From: Fragilaria radians
Taxonomy: Eukaryota; Bacillariophyta; Fragilariophyceae; Fragilariales; Fragilariaceae
Direction of reading: 5' to 3'
NCBI GenBank assembly: GCA_900642245.1
Contig: CAAAJI010000279.1
Location: 38,954 to 73,378 of the forward strand
DNA length: 34,425 nucleotides
In this document: in pieces, positions 1 through 10,370 of the stretch
Position numbering within the stretch: the first letter of the stretch is position 1
Layout: every line of letters starts with the position of its first letter
Translations under genes and position numbers: made by a program
Notes under the pieces: generated by a model
The model's database searches: none
What the model was told of the DNA's origin: nothing
Seen by the model: the letters and a program-made list of their open reading frames with translations, nothing else

Positions 1-1
1 A

Positions 2-355
2 AATTTGGACGTTGAACTTCCTATAGGTTGCTCCGACGAAGCATATGTAGCAACATTACGGCATGGGCTGAAACAGATTGAGAAACTGGGTGGGACTTTT
101 GATTTGGTCTTTTATCAAGCTGGGGTAGACATCTTGGGTTGTGATCGTTTGGGGAGAATGAATCTCACGTCAAGTGGCGTTACGGAACGTAACAAATTGG
201 TTTTTGAATTTTGCCACAAGCACAAAATACCCTTAGTGATAACAATGGGTGGAGGATATCCTCGATCCGATGATTGGACACCGATTTTACAGGCGCATGC
301 TGGTGTTTATCTTGAAGCTCATCAATATCTGATGGACGTTATGGAAGGACGATGA
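2..355 (+). CDS. Histone deacetylase family protein, class IV (HDAC11)-like, C-terminal part (5' truncated by window edge)
   Basis: This is the last ~117 codons of a zinc-dependent deacetylase of the arginase/deacetylase fold; the N-terminal part lies outside the window and no start codon belongs to this fragment. Two active-site blocks are visible: YQAGVDILGCDRLGRM, whose Asp in C-D-R-L-G is at the position of the second zinc-binding Asp of the family, and ITMGGGY, whose Tyr is at the catalytic tyrosine position. The D-R-L-G-x-x-x-x-T-x-x-G-V-x-x-R pattern fits class IV and bacterial-type deacetylases better than class I. The substrate may be acetyl-lysine on histones or another acylated protein; the fragment cannot tell. 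The stop is TGA at 353-355, and the next gene ends convergently only 78 bp away. Confidence 0.85.
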   Translation, partial: NLDVELPIGCSDEAYVATLRHGLKQIEKLGGTFDLVFYQAGVDILGCDRLGRMNLTSSGVTERNKLVFEFCHKHKIPLVITMGGGYPRSDDWTPILQAHAGVYLEAHQYLMDVMEGR

Positions 356-433
356 TTCTCAGAAAACGTATATTGCTTTAGCGTATAGTAATGAACCAAT
401 TTTGTTGAGCCTTGTATATTCATATTCTTTTCA

Positions 434-1519
434 TCAGAAAAAGCAGAATATACAGTCTTTCCGTTTGAATCGTTTGAATTGCGGTATACCTGTTAAATTA
501 GCTTCTAGTCGAGCTTGTCGAAATTCCTTTCCTCTCTTTCGCCCACAATCATCGGTAGAGATGTCTCCGGTAGCTCGAACACGTAGGAAACAAATATCTT
601 TTTTGTCGTATGGGTCATTCATTTGTGGTAGGATTACATCATGCATGTAGTATTCTGAATGCAACCCTTCATTGAAGAAACCTCTTTCATACGCATAGGG
701 AACGTTTTTGAATCTAGTTTTGGACCATATCCAAGCATTATGATAGGTTCCATAGAACATACGGTCATTTGCTGGACAAGAGGCAAATTCAGGTATTGCC
801 GCTTTTGAATCGAATATAAAGATATCATCGAGGTAAACAACGTCACTTCGAAAGAGACCAACTTGTGTATACCAACGCAACTTATTCCGACTGTAATCCT
901 CCATATAATCCCAGACTCGTTCAATCGAAAACCATTGTTTAATCATATTGTCCATCGATTGTGGATACAGCCATGGCATATTATGAGCTCCCCAAAATTG
1001 TCGATAGTACGATACGTTATGACGAGCATGAAACTCCTCCATGGAATCCATAACTACCAACGTTGTCATTTCTAGAAGTGATAGGGGATCAATGGGACAT
1101 TCCGATTCATTGTTGCGAGGATTATCAGTACTTTCAATGTTAAATGTATGTGCAAATATGTCACAATGTGGATTATTGGCAATAATATGTTGTTCGATCG
1201 ATGGTAGAACAATGTGTTGAAATTGTTTGGGTAGTCCAAAGAATAATAAGGCACAATCGGTTCGTCTTGTATTTGGAAATAACGTATCCGCCTTTAGGAT
1301 ACCCCATAAAAAATTCCACAGGTTGGATTGCAAATGTATACATACGGATAGGATCAAGACGATTGTGAACATGAATCGTTTGGATGGTGCTGAATGTGCC
1401 ACACGTAAACTACGTCTCCCTCCTCCTAGACTATAGTTCCTGATTGGTAACGAAATATCATTGATTTTGGAATCCATGGATGTAGGAGAATCTTCCATCG
1501 ACCCATGGCGCTTGATCAT
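434..1519 (-). CDS. Putative type II membrane protein of 361 aa, glycosyltransferase-like (function unknown)
   Basis: Single-exon gene starting at an ATG (1519-1517) and ending at TAA. It has a ~47-residue basic N-terminal tail, one hydrophobic segment at about 48-70 (FMFTIVLILSVCIHL core), then a long soluble region with possible N-glycosylation sites (NNES, NVSY, NLTG). That is the topology of Golgi type II enzymes. The luminal part opens with a beta-strand-like block (CALLFFGLPKQFQ) and later has a WYTQVGLFRSDVVYLDD block, with an acidic cluster that resembles metal/sugar-nucleotide sites of glycosyltransferases. I do not recognise a named family; I recall similar diatom and plant hypothetical proteins with this 'LLFFGLPKQF' opening, but this is unverified. 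The gene shares a 173-bp divergent spacer with TBP. Confidence 0.6.
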   Translation of the reverse strand: MIKRHGSMEDSPTSMDSKINDISLPIRNYSLGGGRRSLRVAHSAPSKRFMFTIVLILSVCIHLQSNLWNFLWGILKADTLFPNTRRTDCALLFFGLPKQFQHIVLPSIEQHIIANNPHCDIFAHTFNIESTDNPRNNESECPIDPLSLLEMTTLVVMDSMEEFHARHNVSYYRQFWGAHNMPWLYPQSMDNMIKQWFSIERVWDYMEDYSRNKLRWYTQVGLFRSDVVYLDDIFIFDSKAAIPEFASCPANDRMFYGTYHNAWIWSKTRFKNVPYAYERGFFNEGLHSEYYMHDVILPQMNDPYDKKDICFLRVRATGDISTDDCGRKRGKEFRQARLEANLTGIPQFKRFKRKDCIFCFF

Positions 1520-1692
1520 TTTTTGTGTGGATTATGATGGAATGTAAAAAAAGGTGTTGTCCAATGATTATTTCTACAGAATTTCAGGTCAGTTCCTGCC
1601 AAAATTCAAGGAACCACGACACTACCTAAATCCATACTAGTAGAAAGTACAGTAAACGTTTTATCCTCCCCAAACTCATACAACAATACACC
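1520..1692. promoter_or_regulatory. Divergent promoter region between the type II membrane protein gene and TBP
   Basis: The 173-bp spacer separates two head-to-head ATGs and must hold both promoters and 5' UTRs. A CCAAT pentamer lies at 1561-1565 (GTCCAATGATT). The TBP start is in a good context (ACACCATG). No clear TATA box is visible. Confidence 0.5.
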
Positions 1693-2658
1693 ATGTCCAA
1701 CAATAATGCAATGGAGACTGGGAAACCCCCTTCCGAACCTGTGTCACAATTACCATCATCTCATTCAAGTAGTTTAGCAGGATCTGTAATCGAAGCGAAG
1801 GATGGTATGGGAGGTTCAAACTTTATTCGCATTCAGAACATGTCTGCCACAGGTACGTTTTGGTTTCCTGTTCTGTATCAGGATGTTGTCGTGGTTTCCT
1901 CTTTTTAGAGCTTGACTACAGGAAATATTCTATATAATCTCATGTTTCATGATTCCTAATCATTTTTGCTTTTTTGTGTGTGGGAATTTCAATAATACAA
2001 CAATGATGGAAACACAACAAACACTTCCAACAATTCAGCAAACCTGGGTGTACGATTAGACTTGAAGACTATTGCTCTCAAATGTCGAAATACTGAATTT
2101 AATCCTCGTCGATTTGGTGCTGTCATTATGCGATTGCGGGAACCTCGTGCTACAGCACTTATCTTTGCCAGTGGTAAGATATGTGTCACTGGAGTCAAAA
2201 GTGCTCACAATGCCTCTCTGGCCACGAAACGATTTGCCTACATCCTTGAACGAGTGGGATTCCAACCTCAAGATCATTTAGAATTCAAGATACAAAATAT
2301 GGTCGGAACGACTGATATTGGATTTCCCATTCGTTTGGAGGGGTTGGTCTATGCACATTCTGCCTATGCATCCTTTGAACCGGAATTGTTCCCCGGACTC
2401 ATCTATCGACTGGTTAGTTTACGTGTGGTCTTTTTAATATTTGTTTCAGGGAAAATTGTCATTACCGGTGCAAAATCGGAACAAGATTTGAAACAAGCAT
2501 TCATTAAATTGAAACCTGTATTGATGCAATTTCGGAAGGAAACAATAACAACCTTTCCTGTCCCACCCACAGAAAATGATACAGAAGAAGGGAATACGAC
2601 ATATGCTGTTAGTACTAAAGTCATGACGGACACTCCAAGAGAACGAGCGGAAGTGTAG
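1693..2658 (+). CDS. TBP: TATA-box-binding protein, two exons
   Basis: Exons 1693-1852 and 2039-2658 give 259 aa. The 186-nt intron (GTACGT..TTCAG, phase 1) is placed so that the spliced text reads IQNMSATANLGVRLDLKTIA, matching the start of the TBP saddle core; unspliced reading hits a stop. The core has two imperfect repeats, about residues 45-130 and 135-218. The four DNA-intercalating phenylalanines are present (PRRFGAV, LIFASGK, ELFPGLIY, LIFVSGK), as are the IREPR-like MRLREPRATA and KIQNMVG blocks. The protein nucleates preinitiation complexes in the nucleus. Odd points: the second-repeat segment usually read as K-P-R-x-V-L-L-I-F is here SLRVVFLIF, and a ~38-residue Thr/Glu-rich tail follows the normal end of the core (FRKE). 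The N-terminal tail is short (~44 aa). Confidence 0.93.
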
Positions 2659-2804
2659 CAGGAAAATGTATGCTGCATGGCGATTAAATTACAGTTCTCC
2701 AATCCAATGCGTTTCGACAATCTTTGTAAATTGGCGAAAAAGTAGATGACATGACTATTCTAGTTAACGTAATACCTTAAGTCGTTTGTTTTATAACATA
2801 TCTC

Positions 2805-3187
2805 TTATTTGACATCAAATCCCTCTGATCGTAGACATTCTTTATGCATTTCAATTAACTTGACACAATCGGGATGTTCCTCACCTTTAAAGACAACACA
2901 TTCGTCTCGTAATTTCTTTGTATCTGGACAGCAACAACAAATCTTCTTGCCTGACTTTATCCCTACTTTATCCTTTTTTTTTCAGATACAAGAATAGAAG
3001 TAATGTTGGAACATGAAATATTTGAGTTTGGTAGTTTCAAAAGGAGTCAGTACGATGGCAAAACTGTAGAAGGATGATTTCTAATTTCTCATCACACACA
3101 AAATCAGTAAGCAATACATTGATACTGTTAGATACTTACAACTTTAGGCTGTGCTGAAGGTTGTGGTTGCGATGGACTATTTCCCAT
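2805..3187 (-). CDS. COX17: Cytochrome c oxidase copper chaperone COX17, two exons
   Basis: This small spliced gene is found from protein similarity: exon 1 is 3187-3140 (ATG to GTT, 16 codons) and exon 2 is 2972-2805, together 71 aa; human COX17 is of similar size. The donor is GTAAGT at 3139-3134; the first AG downstream that keeps frame is at 2974-2973, just after a nine-A run, and an in-frame TGA lies immediately before it. Exon 2 encodes GKKICCCCPDTKKLRDECVV followed by FKGEEHPDCVKLIEMHKECL, the copper-binding C-C-x-C motif (here C-C-C-C) and a CX9C twin pair (C31-C42-C52 region) of the CHCH fold. COX17 hands Cu(I) to SCO1 and COX11 in the mitochondrial intermembrane space. The acceptor choice is less certain than the protein; an alternative phase-0 AG three codons on would shorten it slightly. 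Confidence 0.85.
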
Positions 3188-3392
3188 GTTCGTTTGTTCG
3201 TTTGTGGCCGATTGGGGTGAGGTCGAGATTTCGAAATATAAATCTTATTGGATGGATACTTTCACACTGAATCAGAGGTGTGACAAATGAGTACCCAATG
3301 ATCCATAATATGAAATTGAACCATTTTGAGTATGTAGTGAACACTACGAGTGTAGTAGACTGTCCGGCCGTTTGGGAGAACATACTATTGTC
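3188..3392. promoter_or_regulatory. Divergent promoter region between COX17 and the S33 hydrolase, with three CCAAT boxes
   Basis: The 205-bp spacer has ATTGG at 3211-3215 and 3247-3251 (CCAAT on the minus strand) and CCAAT at 3295-3299. Both orientations are used, as expected for NF-Y-type bidirectional promoters. Binding itself is an inference. Confidence 0.5.
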
Positions 3393-4409
3393 ATGATGTT
3401 CCATAACATTCTTCTGGTTCTTTTGTTTCCTATCCTTCTCCTTCCTTCATTGAACGCATTTACCGTTCCTACGAAATTAAAAAGAAATGTCTACGATACA
3501 ACAAGACACAACAATTATCATCATTTCGGTCCAATATGGAATTCCATAAGGAAAGAAACATATGGTGAAATTATGGTTCCTCGTTCCGATGGTAATCCGT
3601 ATAAACTTTCCTATCGCATTGTACGACCCATGACACTGTTATCCAAAAAGGCAGCTCCTATTGTCGTATGCCATGGTGGTCCTTCACTTCCATCCAATTA
3701 TCTCTACCCATTGGAACATGTTGTTCCATATCGATCCATTATTTTTTATGATCAATTAGGTTGTGGAAAGAGTGATCAACCTACAGATAAGGCATTGTAT
3801 TCTATTCAGGCATCATTGGATGATCTAGATGCATTACTGCATAAACTTAATTTGCCAAGATTCCATCTATATGGTCATTCCTTTGGGGGGATACTTGTCT
3901 ATGAATATTTGAAACGTGAGGCAGAACGAAACGAGAACAATACTCGTTGTTTGTCATTTGTCTTATCATCTACTCCCACCAGCATTTCCAAGGTCCTACA
4001 ATCCTATATAAAATTAGAACAAGCATTACTCCAGAACACGACATTCCAAACTATGTTTGTATCCATGGACGAACGATTTCGACAAATGCATCAATGTCGA
4101 ACTCCCGAAATACCACTCCCTCTACAAGACGCGTATGCTACTTCAGGAACTGTGTGGCGAGGTATGGATGTCATTGCTGATTGGGAAGCAAGACCCGACC
4201 CATCCTACCAACTCCCCCAAATATCGTGTTTGATTCTACGAGGTGAATATGATTTTGTAACTCAAGACTGTGTGGCAGCATGGAGTCAATTCATGAATCC
4301 CATTAAGGTTCGAATGATGGAACTCAAAGATTGTTCACATCATGGATTATTGGAATGTGGTTCTATGTATGGTGAACTATTAGATGACTTCTTTACTGAA
4401 TTTGATTGA
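3393..4409 (+). CDS. Alpha/beta hydrolase, proline iminopeptidase-like (S33 family), secreted or plastid-targeted
   Basis: The start is the first of two tandem ATGs at 3393, giving 338 aa; an in-frame TTG at 3372 is not credible. Residues 1-22 form a signal peptide (MMFHNILLVLLFPILLLPSL) that ends in N-A followed by F23-T-V-P, the Phe at +1 being the hallmark of bipartite plastid presequences in diatoms. The hydrolase fold shows HGGPS (94-98, oxyanion-hole region of S33), YDQLGCGKSDQP (119-130), nucleophile S163 in GHSFGG, acid D287 in RGEYDFV, and H316 or H317 in DCSHHG. S33 enzymes cleave N-terminal proline or small amides; some relatives are esterases, so the substrate is open. It is transcribed divergently from COX17 and ends convergently with the next gene. 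Confidence 0.85.
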   Translation: MMFHNILLVLLFPILLLPSLNAFTVPTKLKRNVYDTTRHNNYHHFGPIWNSIRKETYGEIMVPRSDGNPYKLSYRIVRPMTLLSKKAAPIVVCHGGPSLPSNYLYPLEHVVPYRSIIFYDQLGCGKSDQPTDKALYSIQASLDDLDALLHKLNLPRFHLYGHSFGGILVYEYLKREAERNENNTRCLSFVLSSTPTSISKVLQSYIKLEQALLQNTTFQTMFVSMDERFRQMHQCRTPEIPLPLQDAYATSGTVWRGMDVIADWEARPDPSYQLPQISCLILRGEYDFVTQDCVAAWSQFMNPIKVRMMELKDCSHHGLLECGSMYGELLDDFFTEFD

Positions 4410-4817
4410 GAATCAAAAGTTGGGACACTAAAGGGAAATTTGAAAATCTAACTTTCGAGATACTACTTTTTAGGGGAACTTAGCATTTTAAAGTTTCATC
4501 AAGAACATGCGTCACAATGTGATTTCATGCTTAAATCACTTCATTACGCTGATTACTAATGTGAGTAGTTACTTTCCGCTGACGAATTTAGTTCATGGCG
4601 AAACTTTCTATGATTGAGGAGGGGAACTAATTCAACTTTGAAATCAATTTAGAGATAAGTGAGAGAATTAGAAAGTTATCATTTTCCTTGTTCCTTAATC
4701 AACTTGAACTCGTTATATAAAAGAAGCAACATTGAATTCATTCCATTACAATCTAACAGGGATGAAAGAATAGTGATATATGAAATTTAACACACGAAAT
4801 GAAATATTTGAAGGAGA
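4410..4817. other. Convergent intergenic stretch with one TATA-like element
   Basis: About 400 bp between two 3' ends. No ORF or RNA gene is seen. A consensus-like TATATAAAAG occurs on the plus strand at 4714-4723, unexpected where no promoter is needed. The rest is AT-rich 3' flank. Confidence 0.4.
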
Positions 4818-7148
4818 CTAAGCCTGAACTTGAGCCGTTTGTTGTGCCGAATCCAGAAAGCCAAAACGTTCTTGTCGAATTTTGCGCCATTGCTTTTTGC
4901 TTGCCTTGACATCCTTGCGCATCTTTTCTTCCTCCTCTCGCTCTTTCTTGGTGGGGTCCATAATCATTTCCAAGGCCTCGGAGGGGTCTGTAAAGATCTG
5001 ATCCCAGAGCGACTTTTCGGCTTCCTTTTTCTCGGCCTTTAATCTCTGCTCCATCTTTTGCAATTTCGCCAAAACTTCATCGGCTTCACGGGTCTTCCTA
5101 TTTCTCCTCAAAACCTGTTCCAGATACTTATGAAGTAGATATGTTTCATGATGCTCAGGTCCGATATCAGGGGATTCACAGCGGAGCTTGATGAGATGCT
5201 TCAATGTGATTTCAGCCCATTCATCAAGACCGTGTTTCATAAATAATCCAGTCTCCGCAAAGTAATCTAAGATGAACTTTTCTTGATACCATTCCAAGTT
5301 TTCGAGTGGTGTATCTGCAACAGCTTCTTCGGCCATAACGATAAGCTCAGCCCTGGTCTTGCGATCTAAACCTTCCAATGCATCATATGGGTCCGCAAAG
5401 GAGTCAGTGGAATATTCCAGGCAGTGACGATAGTGGCGAAAGCCATCCACTCCACAGACTGTCCACATAGGCCAAATGTGAATTTGAATCTCGCAAATAT
5501 GCTCCTTCAGTTCCAGATTGATTTTGCAATCACGATATCCTCCCTGTAGTGGTTTGTGGTCAGACTTTAGGCTTGAAAGTTTGACACGACGAATTAGTGG
5601 ACCAAATGAATCTCGAGCAAGCTCGAGTAAGGCCAACAAGGATGGGAAGTCCTTTACGACAAGTAGTGCTCGACAGTAATCGGTAACTTTGAGAAGATTA
5701 CCCTCGTACTTCTTGTCGGCTTTTCGAATCGCGGCGGCAGGCTCTTTGATAGGGCCCACTCCAACTTCCTCCATTCCCAATGATCCGGCAAGAGCTTTGC
5801 AAATTTCCACTAAGGATGGAAGAGCTTCTTCAGCCTTCTTCACCATGGCCTCAGCAATCTTCATTTTACTGAATTTGGAGTAGGCAGATAACTCTTTCTG
5901 AATTACGTTTTTCTCGATATTGTCGACACCATTATCACCAGGATCGTTGAGGCCTGTCATGGAGTTGAGGTAAGGATATACAGGATCTAATTGTAGCTTT
6001 CGGAAAACTTCGTCATATTTGCGTCGATCTCGAAGGAGAGAACAAATCATTCGATAAAAGTCCCAGGAATCTTTGATAACAGCCCGTCTCTTTGCGATGG
6101 ATTCCAAGGCCTCTTCTTCATAATCTTCGCCTTTATCGGAATGAGCTTCTACACTGTAATAAATACCACCAGCTCCACCCCCCTTACTCTTTTGACCAGG
6201 AAGGGCTCCAGCACGAATGAGCTTGTTGGAATAAGCGGCAAGATTCAGGTATTGCTCCTCAATGTGATCTCGTTCTGTGTCCTCTAACTGTTCATCTCCC
6301 CAAGCTCGAGATGACTGTGCTGCCACCAACTACATAAAGTTAAATTAGATAACAGAGATAAAAATGTTGACATTCAAGAAAAGCCAAAAGAAAAATGATC
6401 ATACCTTTTTCCCACTTGCTGCTGCTGCTGATCTTTCCTTATTTCCCATCATCATATCCATTGCCTCACACCAGGCAATAGCTGTTCTTTGTTCACAAGC
6501 AATCAGAGTGCATTTGGTTCCATCGATACCGACCAAATCAATTCCTCTGCGGCTCTTGTCAGTGGAAGGCTTTGCAGAGGCAATTATCATACTTTCGATC
6601 AACGTTGCTTTATCGGTATGGGTTGATGGCGGACTGACTAGCGTTAGTGTATGATTAGATGTATTTAAACGGTATATGAGAATGCCTTCAGGAACTCTAT
6701 TGTAACGCTCTTCTCTCTTTTGATCATCAGTAACTACTTTCATGGCTTGCCTTTTCTTTTCATCGGTTGCCGCTTGTAAAGCCACTGCTTTTTGTTGTTC
6801 CTTCTCCGTCACAACAGCTTGATCAGCACCTTTACGACATCCGAAGAGACATTTCTTTCCGGATTTTGCATTGCTTGTCTTTGTTGTGGTGGTGGGTGTA
6901 TTAACAGCAGTAGTACCAGTTGAGGAAACTGGGCGCTCAACCTCCGTAACATCAGGAGTCAATAACTTCGGATTTGCCTTTAATTCAATCGCATTTTTAC
7001 CCTGACCTTCAATAGGAGGCCATGGGTATGCGGGGTCTACGAATGCTGCTTCCAGTATTGTACCGTTCAATAATCCCTTTTTCACTTCTTCTTCAGGAAT
7101 GGCTTCATTGGGTGCGTTTTCGACATTTCCGATTTCGATTTCAGTCAT
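4818..7148 (-). CDS. 751-aa protein with PH-like N-terminal region and RelA/SpoT-like central region, two exons
   Basis: Exon 1 is 7148-6405 (ATG, 248 codons) and exon 2 is 6329-4818; the 75-nt intron is GTATGA..TGTAG, phase 0. Exon 1 has a Thr/Lys/Ala-rich linker with a CLFGC pair, then a segment at about 155-235 whose end (RTAIAWCEAMDMMM) looks like the last helix with the invariant Trp of a PH domain. In exon 2, residues ~450-555 carry a conserved Lys/Asp core, LQGGYRDCKINLELKEHICE at about 509-528, and EIQIH at about 528-532. That GGYRD...EIQIH pattern resembles the nucleotidyltransferase fold of RelA/SpoT alarmone synthetases. The C-terminal ~120 residues are charged coiled coil. No HD hydrolase or TGS domain is visible, so ppGpp synthesis cannot be assumed; the fold call is tentative. 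No organelle signal is seen, suggesting a cytosolic location. Confidence 0.75.
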
Positions 7149-10100
7149 CTTCCTGATTTAGAGAATGAGTAATGATTAGCTCTTGTTGACAAATCATCAA
7201 GAGATTGCCATCCTAAAGAAAACAAGCGACGACGGTTAAATGTTTGCTTTAAATAAAATCCTTCCGTTGAAAGCCTTCAAATTCCGTGAAAGACAAACCA
7301 TCCGTTTCGAACGACAATTCGTCAAAAAAAATTACTATTTCTTGGATTTAGCGATAGTTCCAAAATCTCAAATTTTTTCCGAATGTTCGACTCTTAACAC
7401 ACATGTTAGTAACGCTCGAAAGATTTTCCACGACCAATTCCTATGTACGATTAACGTGGCCTCTGGTCGAAGTTCAACATGGAACTTTGATTAGAAGTGA
7501 CTGATACTGGCGCAAATTTGTGTATTAAGAAATGATGATCATTCACCAATGCTGCAAAGCATAATATATCTTCCAAATTCCAGACAGACCTGTACAACAT
7601 TATAGGACTTTGGATTTTGTTAGAATGGTGTTAATAAATATAAATATAAAGTGTTTAAGGTTTAACAACAACGTGATATTAGTAGGCATTGTTTTGCTAC
7701 ACAGATATGAATAGTACAGGTGGGATGTCATTAAACATTTGGTGTGAACAGCAAAGCCTCTTTGGATTCCAGTTACAAACTCACAATGAATAACTATGCC
7801 TAGGAATTTTCCACAGATGAAGGGAACCAGTCAGTTTTCAGCACAGAAATATTAGGCCCCCTAGGAAAGCAGTGTTCTTACCAATTTTAAGCATAACTTT
7901 AGATTGTGAAAAGTGGCTACTAGGGATACGATAGATTACTCTCAATTCATGCATACATTCAGTCATCGGTATAGAGCAGATCTTAATTAAATTCCAGTAT
8001 AGTGCTTTTTTCAATGATGATAACAAGAGTTCTACACGATAAACTGCAATGAATGGTTCATTAGCGTTTACACAGCGATTGCTTTGGTATTCCTCTCTTT
8101 ACGAAACAAATTTTGTACTGCCTATTTATTTAACAGTCGGATAAACTTAGCAACTTTCGTTCTAATTGAATGCTTTGGGCAGAGCACACTGTACTCGGTC
8201 GGTCGTGGTGACAGAATGCTTGAGTAAAGCAAAGATATCGAAAACACGTGTATTTGTAATCGTGCTCGCAACTTAAAATTATGAGCGTCATAAATTACAA
8301 TCTTGTTCCTTAATGCAGAGCTTCAATAAACCTCGGCTTCCATTCCTCAACTCTCACGCTTTATAGTTGATCCTTTAACCAAATCTTGCACTCTTTTTAT
8401 TTTAACTAGGTGAGATATACAACTATTATAGCTTAGCCATTCTTACTTCGACCTAATGAAAACTCACGAATTCGAAAAAAATTTCACATCTTGAATTCAT
8501 TTTTAGAATGACGTTTTCATATATCAAAGCAAAAAGGTTTTCATGCATTGCTTAAGAGTTAATTTACATATGAACATTGCATATCAATTTAATCATTTCC
8601 ATCGTGATGAATTAAGTACTCCATGGAGAGGGCAAATTTTGTTTATTCGTTCATTTCTATCATTTTTTCAAATCTACTTGAAACGCTTGGAGGGTATATG
8701 GATAAATTCTTTTACTCTTTTTTTTTTCTAGTTAAACTTGATGGCATGATGTACTGATATATTGAACATTGTATGTATATCTTCGAAAAATCTACCCTTA
8801 GTCTTAAAGCATACATTGAAGATACAAAAAAGGTATAAACTGAACAATGGCACATAAAAACAATAATTTTACACCAAACCAAAGCCATAAAGGGTGCATC
8901 AAACATCGATTAAGTTTCAATCAATCCAAGATAATTTCCTTGATGTCAGAGCTCTGTCTTTAGCTACTATATGTGTTGGCTAATTTTCTTGAGTTATTGT
9001 ATAGCGTTAACTTTCGCTGATGAAGATGACGCTGGGGCGTATCCGATTGAGCATCAGGTTATGTCTTCCACAATATATTATAATTTGAAATAGCATACTG
9101 AGTCATTTCCCTTCAAGCATTAACTGCATCCAAAGCGTTTCCATGGGGAGCTTCTAACCATGCTCGGAAACCGCCTAAAATTTATAGAGGTGCATCAAAT
9201 GGAGAGAACCGTTGATGCCCAGATGAATCTTTTGTTGTTCTAATCTACGATTGTATTTTACAATCTGTAGGAATCAACACCCAGTTATGCGAGACTTACA
9301 AGGATGATAGAAATGTCACAAAGACAGCAATGCAATCATTATTCCTTGTCAAGGCGGACGTACAATTTATGACCAAAGAAGAAACATGTTTCAATATAGC
9401 CTCACATTTAGATTATTTTGTAGTTAACAATGTCATATATGTTTAGATCATTTCTAGATAATAATAATATTGTAGCTGCTTTATATTAAACATAATGCCA
9501 TAAGTTAAGCAAATACATTCGAAGAAAAGATGTGTATGCCCTTCTTCAGATTCTTTCAGCCGTTACATCCCAACGTGTAAAGATTCATTTGCAAAACCCA
9601 ATCCTGTTCCTTTCTGGCAGGGATTAGGAATTCATTTGCATTGTAACGGTAGCACAACCTACCGGTTCTTCAGTGCAAAGATTTTCACAATGAAATATGG
9701 CAGAGACAATAGAAGCTGCAAAAGTTATGCAATATCATAAATTTGTTAATTCTTAGTGCTTCAATTAACAGATACCTGATCACAAGAATTATTTTCTTAT
9801 CATTTTGTTTTCACTTGCTCATCCAATAGAATTCTTTCAATTTTGAATACTTTCAGCACAGAAAAGGGACTGAAGTAAAAATGCAATTGCCAATTTCCAG
9901 GTTGGTAGGAATTCCAGTGATACACCTACTACTGAATCAGATATTTCTATTGTTCTTCCCTTTATTCCAAACTGTACCATGTCCTGTTTATTTGCAAAAG
10001 TCTTTTGGTTAATGCTACAGCCAAATTAATTCGACAACTATACAAGCATTTTCCCAAGTGCCTAATTACTGAAACTCTCTTGCGTTTAGTATCGCATAAA

Positions 10101-10370
10101 GATTGCCCAGCTTTTCATGGAACATTCGTATCATCTATGATCACGAAATAAATTTAGACAATTTTGTTGTTTCAGTCACTAGATCTTAAGAATATCTTGA
10201 ACAAAGCTAGAAGTGTTACTTGGCAAAAAGGTTTTAATTTATTCATGTTGCTCCTCAATGACAATTGCAATCCACACTTGATACCTTGATTATCTTGCAT
10301 TTGAGAATTTTTCCTTTTATTCCTCAATTTCCTTTATCTTCTTGAATGCTCTTTACTTCTTTTCTATTAG
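7149..10370. other. Gene-poor AT-rich stretch (about 3.2 kb)
   Basis: Only short scattered ORFs occur in all frames, without family motifs or codon patterns like the flanking genes. No tRNA, rRNA, terminal repeat or transposase was recognised. The right end (10300-10370) is a long pyrimidine tract ending in TTCTATTAG, which looks like a 3' splice site for the possible coding region that follows. The left few hundred bases must contain the promoter of the preceding minus-strand gene. Confidence 0.5.

Noticed and set aside
5026..5043. CTCGGCCTTTAATC resembling the start of U2 snRNA
   Set aside because: It lies inside a clear coiled-coil coding segment (Lys/Glu codons) and lacks the rest of U2.
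7240..7494. 84-codon plus-strand frame upstream of the RelA/SpoT-like gene
   Set aside because: It has no motif and overlaps the probable promoter of the divergent gene; it looks like chance in AT-rich DNA.
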